DNA of 64,000 bases from Spisula solida (Eukaryota > Mollusca > Bivalvia > Venerida > Mactridae), in assembly GCA_947247005.1 (NCBI GenBank), contig OX365946.1, forward strand, positions 47,208,734 through 47,272,733, given 5' to 3'. The stretch's first letter is position 1. Every line of letters begins with the position of its first letter. The notes under the pieces are model-generated. The model ran no database searches. It had not been told where the DNA came from and worked only from the letters and a program-made list of their open reading frames with translations. A program made the position numbers and the translations under genes. Shown piece by piece: positions 21,501 through 31,218 of this stretch.

Positions 21501-24023
21501 CGCCTCATGCGTACAAAGTTTGGGGCTGTGCCTTATTGTTGCTTTACGGGAAGAACGTAAACTTACCCTTAGCGATTCGAATCTGCGATCATCAATATAT
21601 GCATATCATTGGCGAAGTTACCCAAGTTGGCTGAAAATATTGTGACAGTTCTAATACCGATCCAATTAGATGAGCTTATTGACCTTTTGATAGAAATATC
21701 CAAACATGCTCTTAATGAAAATTATTCAATAAATCTATATAATATGTTTTTTTCCAATAAAATAGCAAGACTTTTATGTTTCTTTAGGACAATTGAAAAC
21801 ACCGGTAGATGGTGCTACGTCGATTATCAACGCTGCCGTGAATCCTGACTTGGTCGGTGTCAGTGGAATATATTACTATGATTGTAAAAGTGCATACACA
21901 ACGGGAATTGCACGGTAATAATCAATATTGTATTTTTTTTATAATTTTTGTTTATTGTTTGTTGATGAACACCGTTTGTCAGTTATAATACGGCAATCAC
22001 GTGACCTATACAGTGACCCTGCCGGGTACCAACCAGTACGAGGTCATGCGTATGAGGCTTTACACCAGGCATGTAAAAGAACCAGGGATGCTTTTGGAAT
22101 TTGGACATCTTCTGTATCACATGACTCTCCGACTAATCTCGTCTGGGTGGTGAGGATATTTTTAAGTATACATATAACCCACTACTGGGTACCAACCAGT
22201 AGGCATTTCGCCTGCTCCTGGGTACCAGCCTCTGCAATTATTTCTCCCATTACATCGACTTTCATAGAAGGATGACTATAAATGTCACGGAAGTAGATAC
22301 ACATAGCCGGCGGACTACGTTGATGTTTAATGTTCACAAACTGTAAAATGTTAGCTGCACCCCTCCATAACACCTTAGTTCTCTCATTCATTTAAGGAGT
22401 TATGATGCATTTTGTATAACTGTATTGTTTAATCGTAAATTAAATGCATTTATCACATAACCTGCGGTCCAGGAGTGCCATAAAGCCGTGCCGTAAATAT
22501 CGTTCGGCACTCCCAGACGGTGCAATAAATATTTAAATTAGCTTGACGTGACGTTAGCCAATCCATACATTGACCCGTCAATGACGCCAGGATAATATCA
22601 ACGTCGCCATGACGTCGCGCTCATTGTACCGCTGAATTTTGGCTGAAACATACACAGCGTCAATCATCCTTTTGTAGGGTTAACGCATGCTTTTTCGTGC
22701 TATAACATCTGCAGAGTCCCGAGGGACGGTTGGTGCCCAAGCCCGTTAGGGACTCTGCAGATGTTATAGCACGAAACGGGCTTGGGCACCAACCGTCCGG
22801 AGGGACTCTGCAGATGTTATAGCACGAAAAAGCATGCGTAAACGCTATTATAGCATACAAAACATCAATTTAAGCGTTTGTATTTGGAAATAATTACATT
22901 TTGGCTGGAGATTTTGTGGCGACGTCGCGTAAACAAACGTAACGTCGCGAAAATAAACGTGACGTCATAACAGTTTTTGTTATGAGCGTCGACTTCCGGG
23001 ATCTGCAAATACCAAGAAAACATGGATAATGCGGGTTTGTTTAAATTTGTTAATTAGATCTTATAGAAAATTAATTAGTAGTTACAAATAAAATGGGAAT
23101 TACGGTTCATAAGACGCTATAAAATCGTTTATTTTCGTCGGTGAGGCCCTGAAATGAGCATACGTAAAACTGGACGTTAACAGCGCGTTCTCGCGTGAAT
23201 CTTTATGTTTACGCATGGTTTAATCACCGTTTTTATGCTATAATGTAGGGTTAACGCATGCTTTTTCGGGCTATAACATCTCGAGGGACGGTTGGTGCCC
23301 AAGCCCGTCAGGGACTCTGCATATGTTATAAAGCGAAAAAAACATGCGTAAACGCTATTATAGCATACAAACATCAATTAATGCGTTTGTATTTCAAAAT
23401 AATGATATTTTGGCGGGATATTTTGTGACGACGCCGCGAAAACAAACGTAACGTCATACCAGTTATTGTTATGCACGTCGACATACGGCTGTCAATTGAT
23501 ATAACCCATGTTTGTTTACTTGATTTGCTTCACCATATATGGCACTAGTAGGACCTTATTGTCTGAATTTCACCGAATAGCTTTTATATAATTTGGCAAC
23601 AAAGTCATGAAGGTTAAAATACCGAATTCAGACAGGGAAGGCAGTTCCAAGCAGAAACAGCAGAGCACGACCACATTCCACACTGACAGCCAGCTGACAA
23701 AAGCACATCACCATGACAACCCACAAAGCAACATTCAACAGAAACAGTTTACATGTCCTTTGAAAGCGTAACTAACTGGTAAAGTTACCCTGATCATCGA
23801 ATATCATGACCTCTTGCTACAACTGCGCTATATTGTATTTCTGTCCCGGACAAACATTGTACTATAAAGCAAGGACCAATAAAGAAAAAAACCTTAAGTA
23901 TGGTTGTACATATATTTCAGAGATACACAAAAACAGGAAGCGGTGTGGAACAAGACTTTAGAATATCTTAAAGAGCACATCACGCCTGAGGAATTGGACA
24001 TTCTACAAGGGCATGCTTCTTGA
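9481..24023 (+). CDS. Short-chain dehydrogenase/reductase, retinol dehydrogenase (RDH11-14)/WWOX-like, 7 coding exons
   Basis: Join 9481-9556, 13015-13100, 15431-15644, 20040-20272, 20749-20902, 21788-21914 and 23921-24023. The phases add up to 330 codons plus stop, and every junction is GT-AG. Classical SDR motifs lie in order: cofactor-binding TGGNTGLG (residues 21-28), ACRS (45-48; Arg after the second strand suggests NADP(H)), D90 of LDLSS, CNAG (116-119), catalytic Asn139 in QVNYLGHF, Ser168 in SSAAH, Y196-G-R-S-K200, and HPG (225-227). The family reduces or oxidises retinoid, steroid or lipid carbonyl/hydroxyl groups. The closest pattern is the RDH11-14/WWOX branch, but no WW domain or clear N-terminal membrane anchor is seen in the exons found. 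Substrate is not predictable from sequence. Introns are 3.46, 2.33, 4.40, 0.48, 0.89 and 2.0 kb and repeat-filled. The last three codons and stop lie in a minisatellite unit. Confidence 0.93.
9696..9712 (+). repeat. Poly-G run in SDR intron 1
   Basis: Seventeen consecutive G, one of four G-runs of at least 13 in the first 12 kb (also 6645, 7949 and 11828). It could form a G-quadruplex only by slippage within a single tract. Confidence 0.8.
9938..10547. repeat. Minisatellite with 51-bp and 57-bp units, about 11 copies, SDR intron 1
   Basis: The units share 'CAGCAGTACAGTATAA(C/G)GTA' and 'CCATACGGTCACACAACTGG', then end in either GTATACCAGG (51 bp) or CACTATTGTAGACAA (57 bp). Both lengths are multiples of three, so repeat-encoded frames of up to 211 codons stay open on the - strand. 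These are not taken as genes. Confidence 0.92.
10564..10972. mobile_element. 409-bp MITE with perfect 28-bp TIRs and TA target duplication
   Basis: The left end starts CACTGCCCACCAAAAATAAG (10564) and continues for 28 bp. The reverse complement at 10945-10972 matches without a mismatch. TA flanks both ends (10562-10563 and 10973-10974). TA target sites and this layout fit Tc1/mariner-type non-autonomous elements. Perfect TIRs imply recent activity. It lies in SDR intron 1, beside the minisatellite. Confidence 0.9.
11440..11980. repeat. TCG-rich low-copy block, probable transposon remnant
   Basis: Base composition shifts abruptly. TCG-containing words (TCGTGA, TCGGG, TCTCGGGG, TTCGA) recur and there is a G14 run (11828-11841). 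Near-inverted words 'CCTCGGCGATG' (11471) and 'CCTCGCCGATGAGG' (11924) suggest decayed ends. The texture resembles the TTCGGGAA-rich element at 60575-61819. The 95-codon minus-strand frame here has no recognisable domain. Confidence 0.4.
12120..12304 (+). repeat. Dispersed ~185-bp repeat R1, copy 3
   Basis: Third member of the family at 1826 and 3182, in the same orientation: 'AGGTCATTTTGATACTTTG', 'CCCATGATTTTA', 'GAGGGTCAAAATGTG' and 'CGAGTCGAATGGAATCCC'. Confidence 0.75.
13015..13100 (+). CDS. SDR coding exon 2
   Basis: Completes the glycine loop (G|GA CTG GGT = GLG) and encodes the ACRS segment, ending in CGT CAG|GTATAC, phase 0. The acceptor is TTTTACAG. Confidence 0.92.
13121..13337 (+). 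repeat. Dispersed foldback repeat (TTTCGTGG family), copy 1
   Basis: Starts with 'CTACAATCACTTATTTTCGT', contains 'AATTTCGTGGATTTTGATAAA' words and ends 'CTCGAAAAATAATGATTTTA'. The ends are imperfect inverted repeats. Related copies are at 25325, 35085 and 39820. It begins only about 20 bp after the exon 2 donor. Confidence 0.65.
13349..13564. mobile_element. 216-bp MITE with 16-bp perfect TIRs
   Basis: AGTCCCCTACCGGTTT at the left is exactly inverted at 13549-13564. Just inside the left end a second short hairpin (CCGGTTTTTGACCGG) is followed by 'GCCGTCCGTCCGTC'. It lies in SDR intron 2. No coding content. Confidence 0.85.
13870..14050 (+). repeat. SINE-like fragment with conserved 'GGGCATGTTAAAGAAC' motif
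   Basis: 'GTCGGTGCTTTATAACGGGC' followed by 'ATGTTAAAGAAC' (about 13958-13991) matches the central-domain style of bivalve tRNA-derived SINEs. Related strings occur at 22060-22085 and, on the other strand, at 55480-55510. No tRNA-like head is clear upstream. Confidence 0.35.
15431..15644 (+). CDS. SDR coding exon 3
   Basis: Encodes the variable helix, D90 and the CNAG motif. The acceptor is TTGTTGCAG and the donor is TATG|GTGAGT (phase 1). Confidence 0.93.
16595..16825. mobile_element. Degenerate MITE, relative of 39288-39540
   Basis: Opens 'GGGCCGGTATTTATAAAAC' and closes 'CCTAAGATGCATTATACAT'. Internal words such as 'AGTCAAAATATTTA(T/A)GTTTTC' match the intact copy at 39288-39540. It is nested within the 15835-19761 element. 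Confidence 0.6.
17450..18835. repeat. ~106-bp tandem array, about 13 copies, each unit made of two hairpins
   Basis: Each unit alternates two near-palindromes. One is 'GAGTTAATTCCCCTGAATTC' followed by its inverse up to AGTAACTC. The other is 'GAGTTCTCTCCCCTGA', TTT and the inverse 'TCAGGGGAAGTCACTC'. Between them lie 'TTACTGACTTAAAATAGGTC' and 'TGTCCTGTGCA'. Compensating changes on both stem arms are visible in several units (CCCGTGATTTCAAGGG versus CCCCTGAATTCAAGGG), though not tested statistically. Confidence 0.9.
20040..20272 (+). CDS. SDR coding exon 4 (catalytic exon)
   Basis: Carries Asn139, the catalytic Ser168 in SSAAH and the Tyr196/Lys200 pair (YGRSK). The acceptor is CTATTTCAG; the exon ends CAG|GTACAT, phase 0. 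Confidence 0.95.
20749..20902 (+). CDS. SDR coding exon 5
   Basis: Encodes the helix after the active site and the HPGIVETEI motif, typical of the RDH/WWOX branch, then the aromatic FADSFFWNSIFF substrate-side segment. The donor is TGCG|GTGAGA. Confidence 0.93.
20903..21787 (+). other. SDR intron 5 with unassigned overlapping open frames
   Basis: From 21254 to 21645 two + strand frames are open (126 and 93 codons). Neither has a recognisable motif and they overlap out of frame, so at most one could be real. I treat this as unexplained intronic sequence, possibly an old insertion. Confidence 0.3.
21788..21914 (+). CDS. SDR coding exon 6
   Basis: Encodes TPVDGATSIINAAVNPDLVG and GIYYYDCK, the C-terminal SDR segment that matches the family pattern 'P..GA......A..P.L.G.SG.Y..DC'. 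The acceptor is TTTCTTTAG and the donor is GCACG|GTAATA (phase 2). Confidence 0.92.
22020..22300 (+). repeat. SINE-like/unknown repeat with duplicated GGGTACCAACCAGTA
   Basis: GGGTACCAACCAGTA occurs at about 22024 and 22188, and a variant GGGTACCAGCC follows. 'CACCAGGCATGTAAAAGAACC' lies at about 22060 and resembles the SINE-like fragments at 13958 and 55480. It lies in SDR intron 6. Confidence 0.35.
22449..22675. repeat. ~225-bp dispersed repeat R2, copy 1
   Basis: Runs from 'TTTATCACATAACCTGCGGTC' through 'GTGCCATAAAGCCGTGCCGTA' and 'GACGTGACGTTAGCCAATCC' to 'GGCTGAAAC'. An inverted copy with the same order lies at 59918-60142. Several TGACGT/GACGTC half-sites resemble CRE-type words. Confidence 0.85.
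22676..22845. repeat. Nested hairpin: triple inverted 'CTGCAGATGTTATAGCACGAAA'
   Basis: 'GCTTTTTCGTGCTATAACAT' plus CTGCAGAGTCCC appears, then its inverse, then 'CGGGCTTGGGCACCAACCGT' (the inverse of an internal segment), then the inverse again. The block can fold into competing stems about 90 bp long. A shortened relative lies at 23250-23345. Confidence 0.85.
23245..23480. repeat. Tandem duplicate of the 22670-22985 segment
   Basis: The order 'AGGGTTAACGCATGCTTTTT', 'GACGGTTGGTGCCCAAGCCC', 'CATGCGTAAACGCTATTATA', then 'ACAAACGTAACGTC' repeats that at 22676-22985, with one hairpin arm lost. The segment is therefore duplicated with a ~570-bp offset inside SDR intron 6. Confidence 0.8.
23921..24023 (+). 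CDS. SDR terminal coding exon 7
   Basis: The acceptor is TATATTTCAG. Encodes DTQKQEAVWNKTLEYLKEHI and the C-terminus ending GHAS. The final codons GCATGCTTCTTGA are identical to the head of the minisatellite unit that follows. Confidence 0.9.
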
Positions 24024-24565
24024 CACGCCCCCAAAACACCCCGGCCATGATAATACAATGTACATGCTTCTTGAAACGCCCACAAACACCTCTGCCATGA
24101 TAATGCATGCTTCTTGACACGCCCCAAAACCCCGGCCATGATAATGCATGCTTCTTGACACGCCCCCAAACACCCCGGCCATGACGATGTATGCTTCTTG
24201 ATACGCCTCAAACACCCCGGCCATGGTAATGCATGCTTCTTGACGCGCCCTAAACATCCCGGCCATGACGATGTATGATTGTTGATACGCCTCAATCACA
24301 CCGGCCATGACGATGTATGCTTCTTGATACGCCCCCAAACACCCCGGCCATGACGATGTATGATTGTTGATACGCCTCAATCACACCGGCCATGACGATG
24401 TATGCTTCTTGATACGCCCCCAAACACCCCGGCCATGACGATGTATGATTGTTGATACGCCTCAATCACACCGACCATGACGATGTATGCTTCTTGATAC
24501 GCCCCCAAACACCCCGGCCATGACGATGTATGCTTCTTGACACGCCCCAAACACCCCGGCCATGA
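24012..24565. repeat. 43-bp minisatellite, about 13 copies, overlapping the SDR stop codon
   Basis: The unit is 'CATGCTTCTTGACACGCCCC' followed by 'CAAACACCCCGGCCATGACG' and ATG, 41-43 bp. The first unit supplies His-Ala-Ser-stop of the SDR protein and the rest would form its 3' UTR. The open frames on the - strand (up to 133 codons) are repeat artefacts. Confidence 0.92.
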
Positions 24566-24599
24566 CATTGTTCAACTACTCGAGAATCTTGTGATCAAC

Positions 24600-24775
24600 A
24601 GGGTTCAGTATTTCTTTGATAGGTATTTTGACCAGTATTTCTTTGATAGGTATTTTGACCAGTATTTATTTGATAGTATTTTGACCAGTATTTCTTTAAT
24701 AGGTATTTTGTCCAGTATTTTTTTGATAGGTATTTTGTCCAGTATTTATTTAATTGGTATTTTGACTTCTCAGTA
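24600..24775. repeat. 27-bp tandem repeat, about 6 copies
   Basis: The unit is 'CAGTATTTCTTTGATAGGTA' plus TTTTGAC. It follows the 43-bp array directly and lies in the putative SDR 3' UTR. Confidence 0.88.
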
Positions 24776-24834
24776 TGAGTACAACGTATTCTATAGTTAT
24801 GTGTTGTGTTGTCTCTTCAAAACAGATAAAACAC

Positions 24835-24840
24835 AATAAA
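24835..24840 (+). terminator. Candidate SDR polyadenylation signal AATAAA
   Basis: First AATAAA after the stop codon, about 0.8 kb downstream. If used, most of the 3' UTR is tandem repeat. Another AATAAA occurs near 25133, so the choice is uncertain. Confidence 0.35.
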
Positions 24841-25324
24841 ATACCCGATGTTGTCATAGTAATAGAATTAATCGTCTACAAGGCCTTGTCAAACATAAAA
24901 CGAATACCTGACGTAGACTTGCGAATACTCGCTAAATTCGTTCTCATTAGTATTTGTAGCTGTCTATCGTTATTGATGCGTCTGTGAGCGTTAGTGTCCG
25001 TTGTGATAAGCTTTGTTTAACCAGGTTTCGTTAGACATCACACAATTACTCAATGCGTCAGACTTCGTTAGATATATTTATTCGTTATGTGTGGCGGGGC
25101 CTTTATGGAAGAATATTGGTATATAGATATGTAATAAATAGATGAAACGTATAGTTACAATTGAAAAACAATTAATAGACAAATATCAGGACATAAAAAT
25201 ATTACGGCACTTGTCCCGCAACTTTCCGAATAACCCTCTTTTGTGTATGACATGTTTCTGTGATACTATAGTATGTTGTCATGTGATGTACTTCATTGGA
25301 AATAAATATTGTTTAAAATTAGAA

Positions 25325-25500
25325 CTGAAGTTGATTTTGATAAAAATACAGTTTCGTGGGGTCGAAACTTCGTGGATTACAAAGCATGGAATGGTGAACC
25401 CATGTTCCGTATGTGGGAGGTCGATTAATCGTGTCAAATAGATTTCGTGGTCAAGGTTAACAACGAGATCCACAAAAATTTACCCCCTCGAAAAATAAAT
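25325..25500 (+). repeat. TTTCGTGG foldback family, copy 2
   Basis: 'GATTTTGATAAAAATACAGT', 'CGTGGATTACAAAGCATGGA' and the end 'CCCTCGAAAAATAAAT' follow the order in the copy at 13121-13337. Confidence 0.65.
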
Positions 25501-25511
25501 AAAAGTCACTA

Positions 25512-26085
25512 CATGTATTGTATTACCTGCACAGTGTGTTCTACATGTATTTTATTACCTGCACAGTATGTTCTACATGTATTGTATTACCTGCACAGTA
25601 TGTTCTACATGTATTGTATTACCTGCACAGTGTGTTCTACATGTATTGTATTACCTGCACAGTATGTTCTACATGTATTGTATTACCTGCACAGTGTGTT
25701 CTACATGTATTGTCTTACCTGCACAGTATGTTCTACATGTATTGTATTACCTGCACAGTATGTTCTACATGTATTGTATTACCTGCACAGTATGTTCTAC
25801 ATGTATTGTATTACCTGCACAGTATGTTCTACATGTATTGTATTACCATGTATTGTATTACCTGCACAGTGTGTTCTACATGTATTGTATTACCTGCACG
25901 TTATGTTCTACATGTATTGTATTACCTGCACAGTATGTTCTACATGTATTGTATTACCTGCACAGTATGTTCTACATGTATTGTATTACCTGCACAGTAT
26001 GTTCTACATGTATTGTATTACCTGCATAGTGTGTTCTACATGTATTGTATTACCTGCACAGTGTGTTCTACATGTACTTGTTGTC
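25512..26085. repeat. 32-bp minisatellite, about 17-18 copies
   Basis: The unit is 'TACATGTATTGTATTACCTG' plus CACAGTATGTTC. Because 32 is not a multiple of three, one repeat peptide (LPAQYVLHVLYYLHSMFYMY) cycles through all three frames and gives open frames above 200 codons. No coding role is inferred. Confidence 0.93.
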
Positions 26086-27339
26086 AATCATTGTTGATAT
26101 TTGTTCTTATAATTAAAGTTTTCGGATTCAAGTATTTAAGTTTATTGACATGTCAAACAGTACGTTATGTGCGTTAGAGCTCACATATCGTGATTTAACA
26201 TTTTGAATTGTCATTGTTGGCTATATGGTATTGCTCTGGTTGTTGGACTTCAGCAACACAAGAAACCATTGGCAACACTGTTATTTGTATTTATTTCGTA
26301 TTTGACTACGAAACCTGATCACCCCGGGAAATCTACTTCCAAAATAAAATCGTCGTAAGTGGTTAGAATAATTATTGTAAAAACAATTTCTTTACAAATG
26401 TTTACAAATTACATATATTTTTATGTTCATTTATAGATGATTGCATGCAACTTTGCGTCTTAAACATTATACGTAAAACAAATGAATGTTTTACCATGAC
26501 TATGTTGGTTATTTAAGTATACTATAAAAATGAAGATAATAATATATGCAAACACATTAACTCGGAATCACGAAGCGGTGAAAATGTTAATCGCCACGGC
26601 TCGTGCCCAGATTTGAGTTGTAATTTGGGAAACCCAATAAAACACACTTGTGAAATTTCGTTTATTTTCCCCTATTTTGTTACTTGACTCATTTCGATAA
26701 TATTTTCCATTGGGATACAGTATTCCGATAAGTGTGGGAGCCCAGACACACACAGCTCATCATCTGATGTAATGATTGCAGTTTATCACCCGGAAAACAC
26801 CTTTCTTTTCTTCTTGGTCACTTACAACCATGAACTTCATGTTCTACGTATTTAGATAAAACTGAAAATAACTGATATCTGATATCGTACACATGACTTG
26901 TTCATCAATTATGTCAACCGTTGCTTTACAATATTCGACTCATAAATAATTGATAACAAATGCAGGATTTTATTATTTTACATTGTCGATGACTTAATGT
27001 TTATTTATTTCAACTGTGGGTATAAGTTATACGCGCCGTATCATGCTTTGTCACCGTGGTGTTGCGTACACCAGGGTATTCCGAGTGAATGAGTAATGTA
27101 GTCATGATGGTGTTCAATACTCCGTGCATTCGGCATTTTTTTCAGAAATTTGAACTAAACATATTTCAGCTCAGAGCAACAAGCATGCTCAAAATATAAT
27201 TATACCTTGGTAAATATAACACTCGTTTTAGACACGTTTGCAGTATCACGATCAACATTTGCACGTGAGCAGCCGCCATAGTTCGTGGAAATTCAAACAT
27301 CTAAACAAAACCCTGCTAAACTTTGATGTCTTAACTCAA
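26086..27339. other. Non-coding spacer
   Basis: AT-rich, with no motif-bearing frame. The 61-codon minus-strand frame at 26568-26753 is not recognisable. Confidence 0.4.
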
Positions 27340-27341
27340 CT

Positions 27342-27471
27342 TTATCATAGAGCGCTAACTGTAACTTTACCGGTGCACCAACCACCCGTCTTACCATACA
27401 ATCACTGCAGTATACCGTATTAAGCCGGTGGTTGATGCCCCGGTAAAGTTACAGTTAGCGCTCTAGGATAA
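27342..27471. mobile_element. 130-bp foldback element
   Basis: Arms of about 45 bp: 'TAGAGCGCTAACTGTAACTT' plus TACCGGTGCACCAACCACC at the left, and its inverse with about three mismatches at 27425-27471. The loop is only ~40 bp, so it is a nearly complete hairpin. Confidence 0.85.
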
Positions 27472-27559
27472 AGTACTGGCTTGTCACAGAGCGAACATGG
27501 GTCGGGAACTCGGGATCGGAAAGTCAATGTTCAATATAAATGAAGAAATAAATAAATAA

Positions 27560-27935
27560 ATAATTTCAAACCAAATACAGAAAAATGACAGATGTTTACA
27601 AAACGACATGAAACACAATAAAACAAACATCCAACTTCTGGAATTGATTTTAGGAAAATTCAATTTTCATTGCAAACCAAATATAGAATATAGAAAAAAT
27701 GACTAATGTTGACAAAACGACTCGAAACACAATAAAACAAACCACATACTATGACGTTAACAGGCCAATTTAGGAAAATTTTCTTTTCATAACAAACCAA
27801 ATATAGAAAAATATATATATTGACAAAACGGCGTGAAACACAATAAACAAACTACATAACGTAAACAGGCCAACTTTTAGAATTTAATATAGGAAAATTT
27901 CCTTTTCATTACAAACCAAATATAGAAAATTGACG
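27560..27935. repeat. ~115-bp diverged tandem repeat, 3-4 copies
   Basis: Each unit holds 'AAACCAAATA(C/T)AGAA', 'TGACAAAACG', 'TGAAACACAATAAA', a variable part and 'TAGGAAAATT...TTTTCAT'. Confidence 0.8.
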
Positions 27936-28061
27936 TTGGTAACTATACTCATGTGACAAATTAGGGTTCACAAGATATGAAAGTTGCAAATTTATTTGGT
28001 AAATATACTGATCTAAAACAGCACAACTGAGGTAAATTTACTCTTACCTGACTATATCAGT

Positions 28062-28429
28062 GTAGCAATACCACGTGACTTTTGACTACAGTTACCAGAA
28101 GAAATTTATAAACATTGAAAAATAAAAAAGCCATAAGTATTTTATTTCTTCATCGATTTCTATGAAATATACGCCACGCTAAGGGGACAATTATTTTCTT
28201 TCCGTGAAATATAAAATCTTTTTCCGCGGCTGTGCCGTTTTGTCAATTACCTTGTGAAACCGTGGAACGTGTAGGTTTCACAGGGTAAAGGAAAAATCGG
28301 TAAAACTGCTGAAAAATATCTTATATTTCACGGAAAGCAAATACTTTTTCCCCTTATGGCTATATTTTTGTACCGATGTTTACAAATTTCTACTTGTAAC
28401 TGTAGCCAAAAGCCACGTTGTATTGCTAC
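28062..28429. mobile_element. MITE family G, copy 1, with 5-bp TATAT target duplication
   Basis: The left end is CAGTGTAGCAATACC. The right end is the inverse, with TIR homology of about 55 bp. A second inner pair (TTTCCGTGAAATATAAAAT and its inverse) makes most of the element palindromic. TATAT lies immediately outside both ends if the ends are set at CAG/CTG (28058 and 28432). The sister copy at 40375 has a different 5-bp duplication, which supports real insertion events. Confidence 0.85.
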
Positions 28430-29690
28430 CCTGTATATTGACTATCATTAAGTAGAATAATCAATTCCTGACAGAACTGCAATGCATGCTACTTATCTTT
28501 GTTGCACATTATCGGTTGCTAAGCAATTCTAGAACACCACTAAAAATCTTCAACTAGTCCACCTGATAATGTTGCTATGGTAACATAAACCAACTAACAT
28601 TTCTAAATTAAATTTGTCTTTAACGACAATTGTTTGTAACTTTCAATGAAGTTTATTTGCAGAAAGTCCGATTTCTAAGATGAAAATAGCAAGCATGCAT
28701 TTAAGTTTAGTATTGATATTTTTTAACAATAAAATGACAAAATTTACATTGGAGTCAATAGGAACCATGTTTTGTGTTGTACTACTTTCAACTTTAAAAT
28801 CTTGCCATTTAACGAAAAATACCAAGGGCTTCTTGCTCATGTCCGTTTTCAGTTCATGCTCAGTACGATGATACGTCCAAATGTCAAAGTCGATGGGTGA
28901 TTTAACAATACTACTCAACATTAGATGAGGGTCAACACATTTCCCTTGTGAAAATGTTGCAAATTGAATAAGATGGAGTGATGTAAGTTTCACAAAACGT
29001 AATGTAGGTCAAATGTTTGAGCTACATTCAAGCCTCTGATATTACCGAATGCAGTTCGTTTCGGTGCATGTTGGGTCTTACGCAATACGAGAATAGTAAA
29101 AGGACAAACATTTCCACATTTTGTTTTTGCAGCAACTTAGATTATTTTAATATTTGCACAACGTTTTCTTCACCAATTTTGTTCAGTTACAGTAAATATG
29201 GTAGCTCTGGAGGGACATTTAAAATTAATACTTAATGATTCTATCTTATTAATTAAAAGTAATATTAATATGTAATACTTAATATTAACAGTTTTCTGTT
29301 GAATAACTTTAGTCAGGATTTGATAAACTAACACAACTTATACAACGTGATTCCAAGTTTGATATTTATTTAGTTTTTCCAACATATATTAATCACTCTC
29401 AACACCTTATCCATCGCATTGTATGTGTGAAAGAAGAGAAACAATTTCCCTTAATGCTAAGCGTCTAGCAAGAAAAAAAATGATACCATTTTTTTTCTTC
29501 TTTGGTATGACGCGGCTTGGGATCGATCCTATCTAGGAGGCGGCACGGTTGTACTTTCCACTACACTTACCAGGTGGGCTTCAAAACATTGGCTCATGTT
29601 ATACATATTTCTGGAAATACACTATCTGCCCAACCAAGTATTTTAACCCGGATTACTCGGGCGAAAAACGGAGTGCTCTACCCTGTCATA
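28430..29690. other. Non-coding spacer; unassigned open frame on the - strand
   Basis: A 116-codon frame without an ATG at its start (28643-28993, -) has fairly balanced composition but no motif I know. It could be a decayed exon or chance. A tRNA-like 'GGGATCGATCC' occurs near 29519. Confidence 0.3.
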
Positions 29691-29901
29691 ACCAGGTCCC
29701 GATCTCCCGAAGCATTTCAAATATAAATCTCAGCTCAAATTGAGATTTTGCTCAAATCTGTGTCTGAATATAAGATAAATCTGAAGTTTGAACTTTTGGA
29801 ATGTAACTGTAATAAACTCAGCATAATGTTTTTGTGATGCCAATTTTGAATCTAGCATCTCATGGAAATGAACATGATGCTTCAGGCGATCGGGGCCTGG
29901 T
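29691..29901. mobile_element. MITE family E, diverged copy
   Basis: The left end is 'CCAGGTCCCGATCTCCCGAA' and the right end is the inverse '...GATCGGGGCCTGG'. The interior words 'CTCAAATTGAGATT' and 'TGTAATAAACTCAG(C/A)ATAATG' match the copy at 39031-39287. Confidence 0.8.
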
Positions 29902-31218
29902 TCTCTCCAGGTTCATGTAATGTACGTGCTTACGGAACTAATAAAAATAAACGTAAACGAAACATTCAACATTGACTTTTTAATATATTTTATTAACTTC
30001 AAAAGCTTTTGAAGCAAACACAGAAGCCAGCATTTGTTTAAAACCAACATATTACATGTACAAGACAATATCAGACAATAGTAAAAACATAATGTATACA
30101 ACCCTGTAATATTCTGTAACCTGTTTTTTGAGACATGGCAATGATTTTCCTGACGTATCTGCAAACTCAATTTACTAACCACATATTAATGACTATTGCT
30201 TTGCCACTAGGCAATGTTTACGAAACGTTTTAAACAAATGAACTTGGTCCGTTAAAAGATAACTTTACATGTGATATATACATGTACCATGTACATAGGT
30301 ACCCACGTAGCACTTGATGCGACGTCTTGACTCTATTCTCAAACTTTTTAAAGCAATTTTAAAATCAGTTAATAAGTTCACCAAAACAAATTATAGTCCG
30401 GAGAGTTTGACACGGTTCTCGACTCTCTATTAGCATAATTTAACAGCTGATAAGATTGTCTATATTAATTTACCAGGTTGTATGTTTTCATAAGCGAGCA
30501 GTATCACGAATGCGCTCGATGTGTGATACAAACCCAAATCGGAAGGCCCAATATTTCACGATTTGCTTGCGGAAATTTATATATTCAAAGTAAGAACTTC
30601 GTTAAATATTCATGCATAAAGATTATGATCCGGTCTAATTCTCTGTACTATAATAAAAATATAAAGATTATGGTATGTCACATCAGGTGTCCGTAGATAA
30701 ACACTATGTCATCGACACACTTTCAGTCTTCAATTGTAAATTGAAATATGTGTTGTTGTGAATAAAAATAGACCCACGTAAGCCAACTGAAACTCACTTT
30801 ATTAAATAAACGAAACGAGTTAGACTTAACCTGATCGTACTTTCAGATTAACAGATATTGGTCGTTTGCACCGTAAGAAATCGTATCTAAATTTCTTTAT
30901 TATTTATATTTTTACGATTTGTTGTGACTTGTTTAATATTTACTTTAACGGAATGGATAACAAAACTGACGTGTGAAAAAATACGTGAACACAGCATAAA
31001 TAGTGTACATTCTGTACTTTGGTATGTAAAATAAATATACGAGTACTTGCAAAACTATCCCGAAAAACACAGATTTAATTTGAACTGCAATTATAACTTA
31101 AATTATGTGCACGAAAATATAAAAAAAAATGTGAAAAACTTGAAGGATTTCTTTGGTTCAATAGCATACGTAAATTTTCAACAAGCTACACACATACTTT
31201 AAAATCATAAATTTTCAT
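29902..31218. other. Non-coding spacer
   Basis: AT-rich, with small chance frames only. No feature recognised. Confidence 0.4.

Noticed and set aside
21254..21645. Overlapping 126- and 93-codon frames in SDR intron 5
   Set aside because: Mutually out of frame, no motif, and located inside an intron of a well-supported gene.
23894..24568. Minus-strand frames of 63-133 codons over the SDR 3' end
   Set aside because: Encoded by the 43-bp minisatellite and antisense to the SDR terminal exon.
25447..26177. Plus-strand open frames of 153-219 codons (LPAQYVLHVLYYLHSMFYMY repeats)
   Set aside because: A 32-bp minisatellite reads the same peptide in all three frames; this is a repeat artefact.
28643..28993. 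116-codon minus-strand frame with ordinary-looking composition
   Set aside because: No ATG at its start, no recognisable motif and no convincing splice sites. Kept only as a note because it is longer than most chance frames here.
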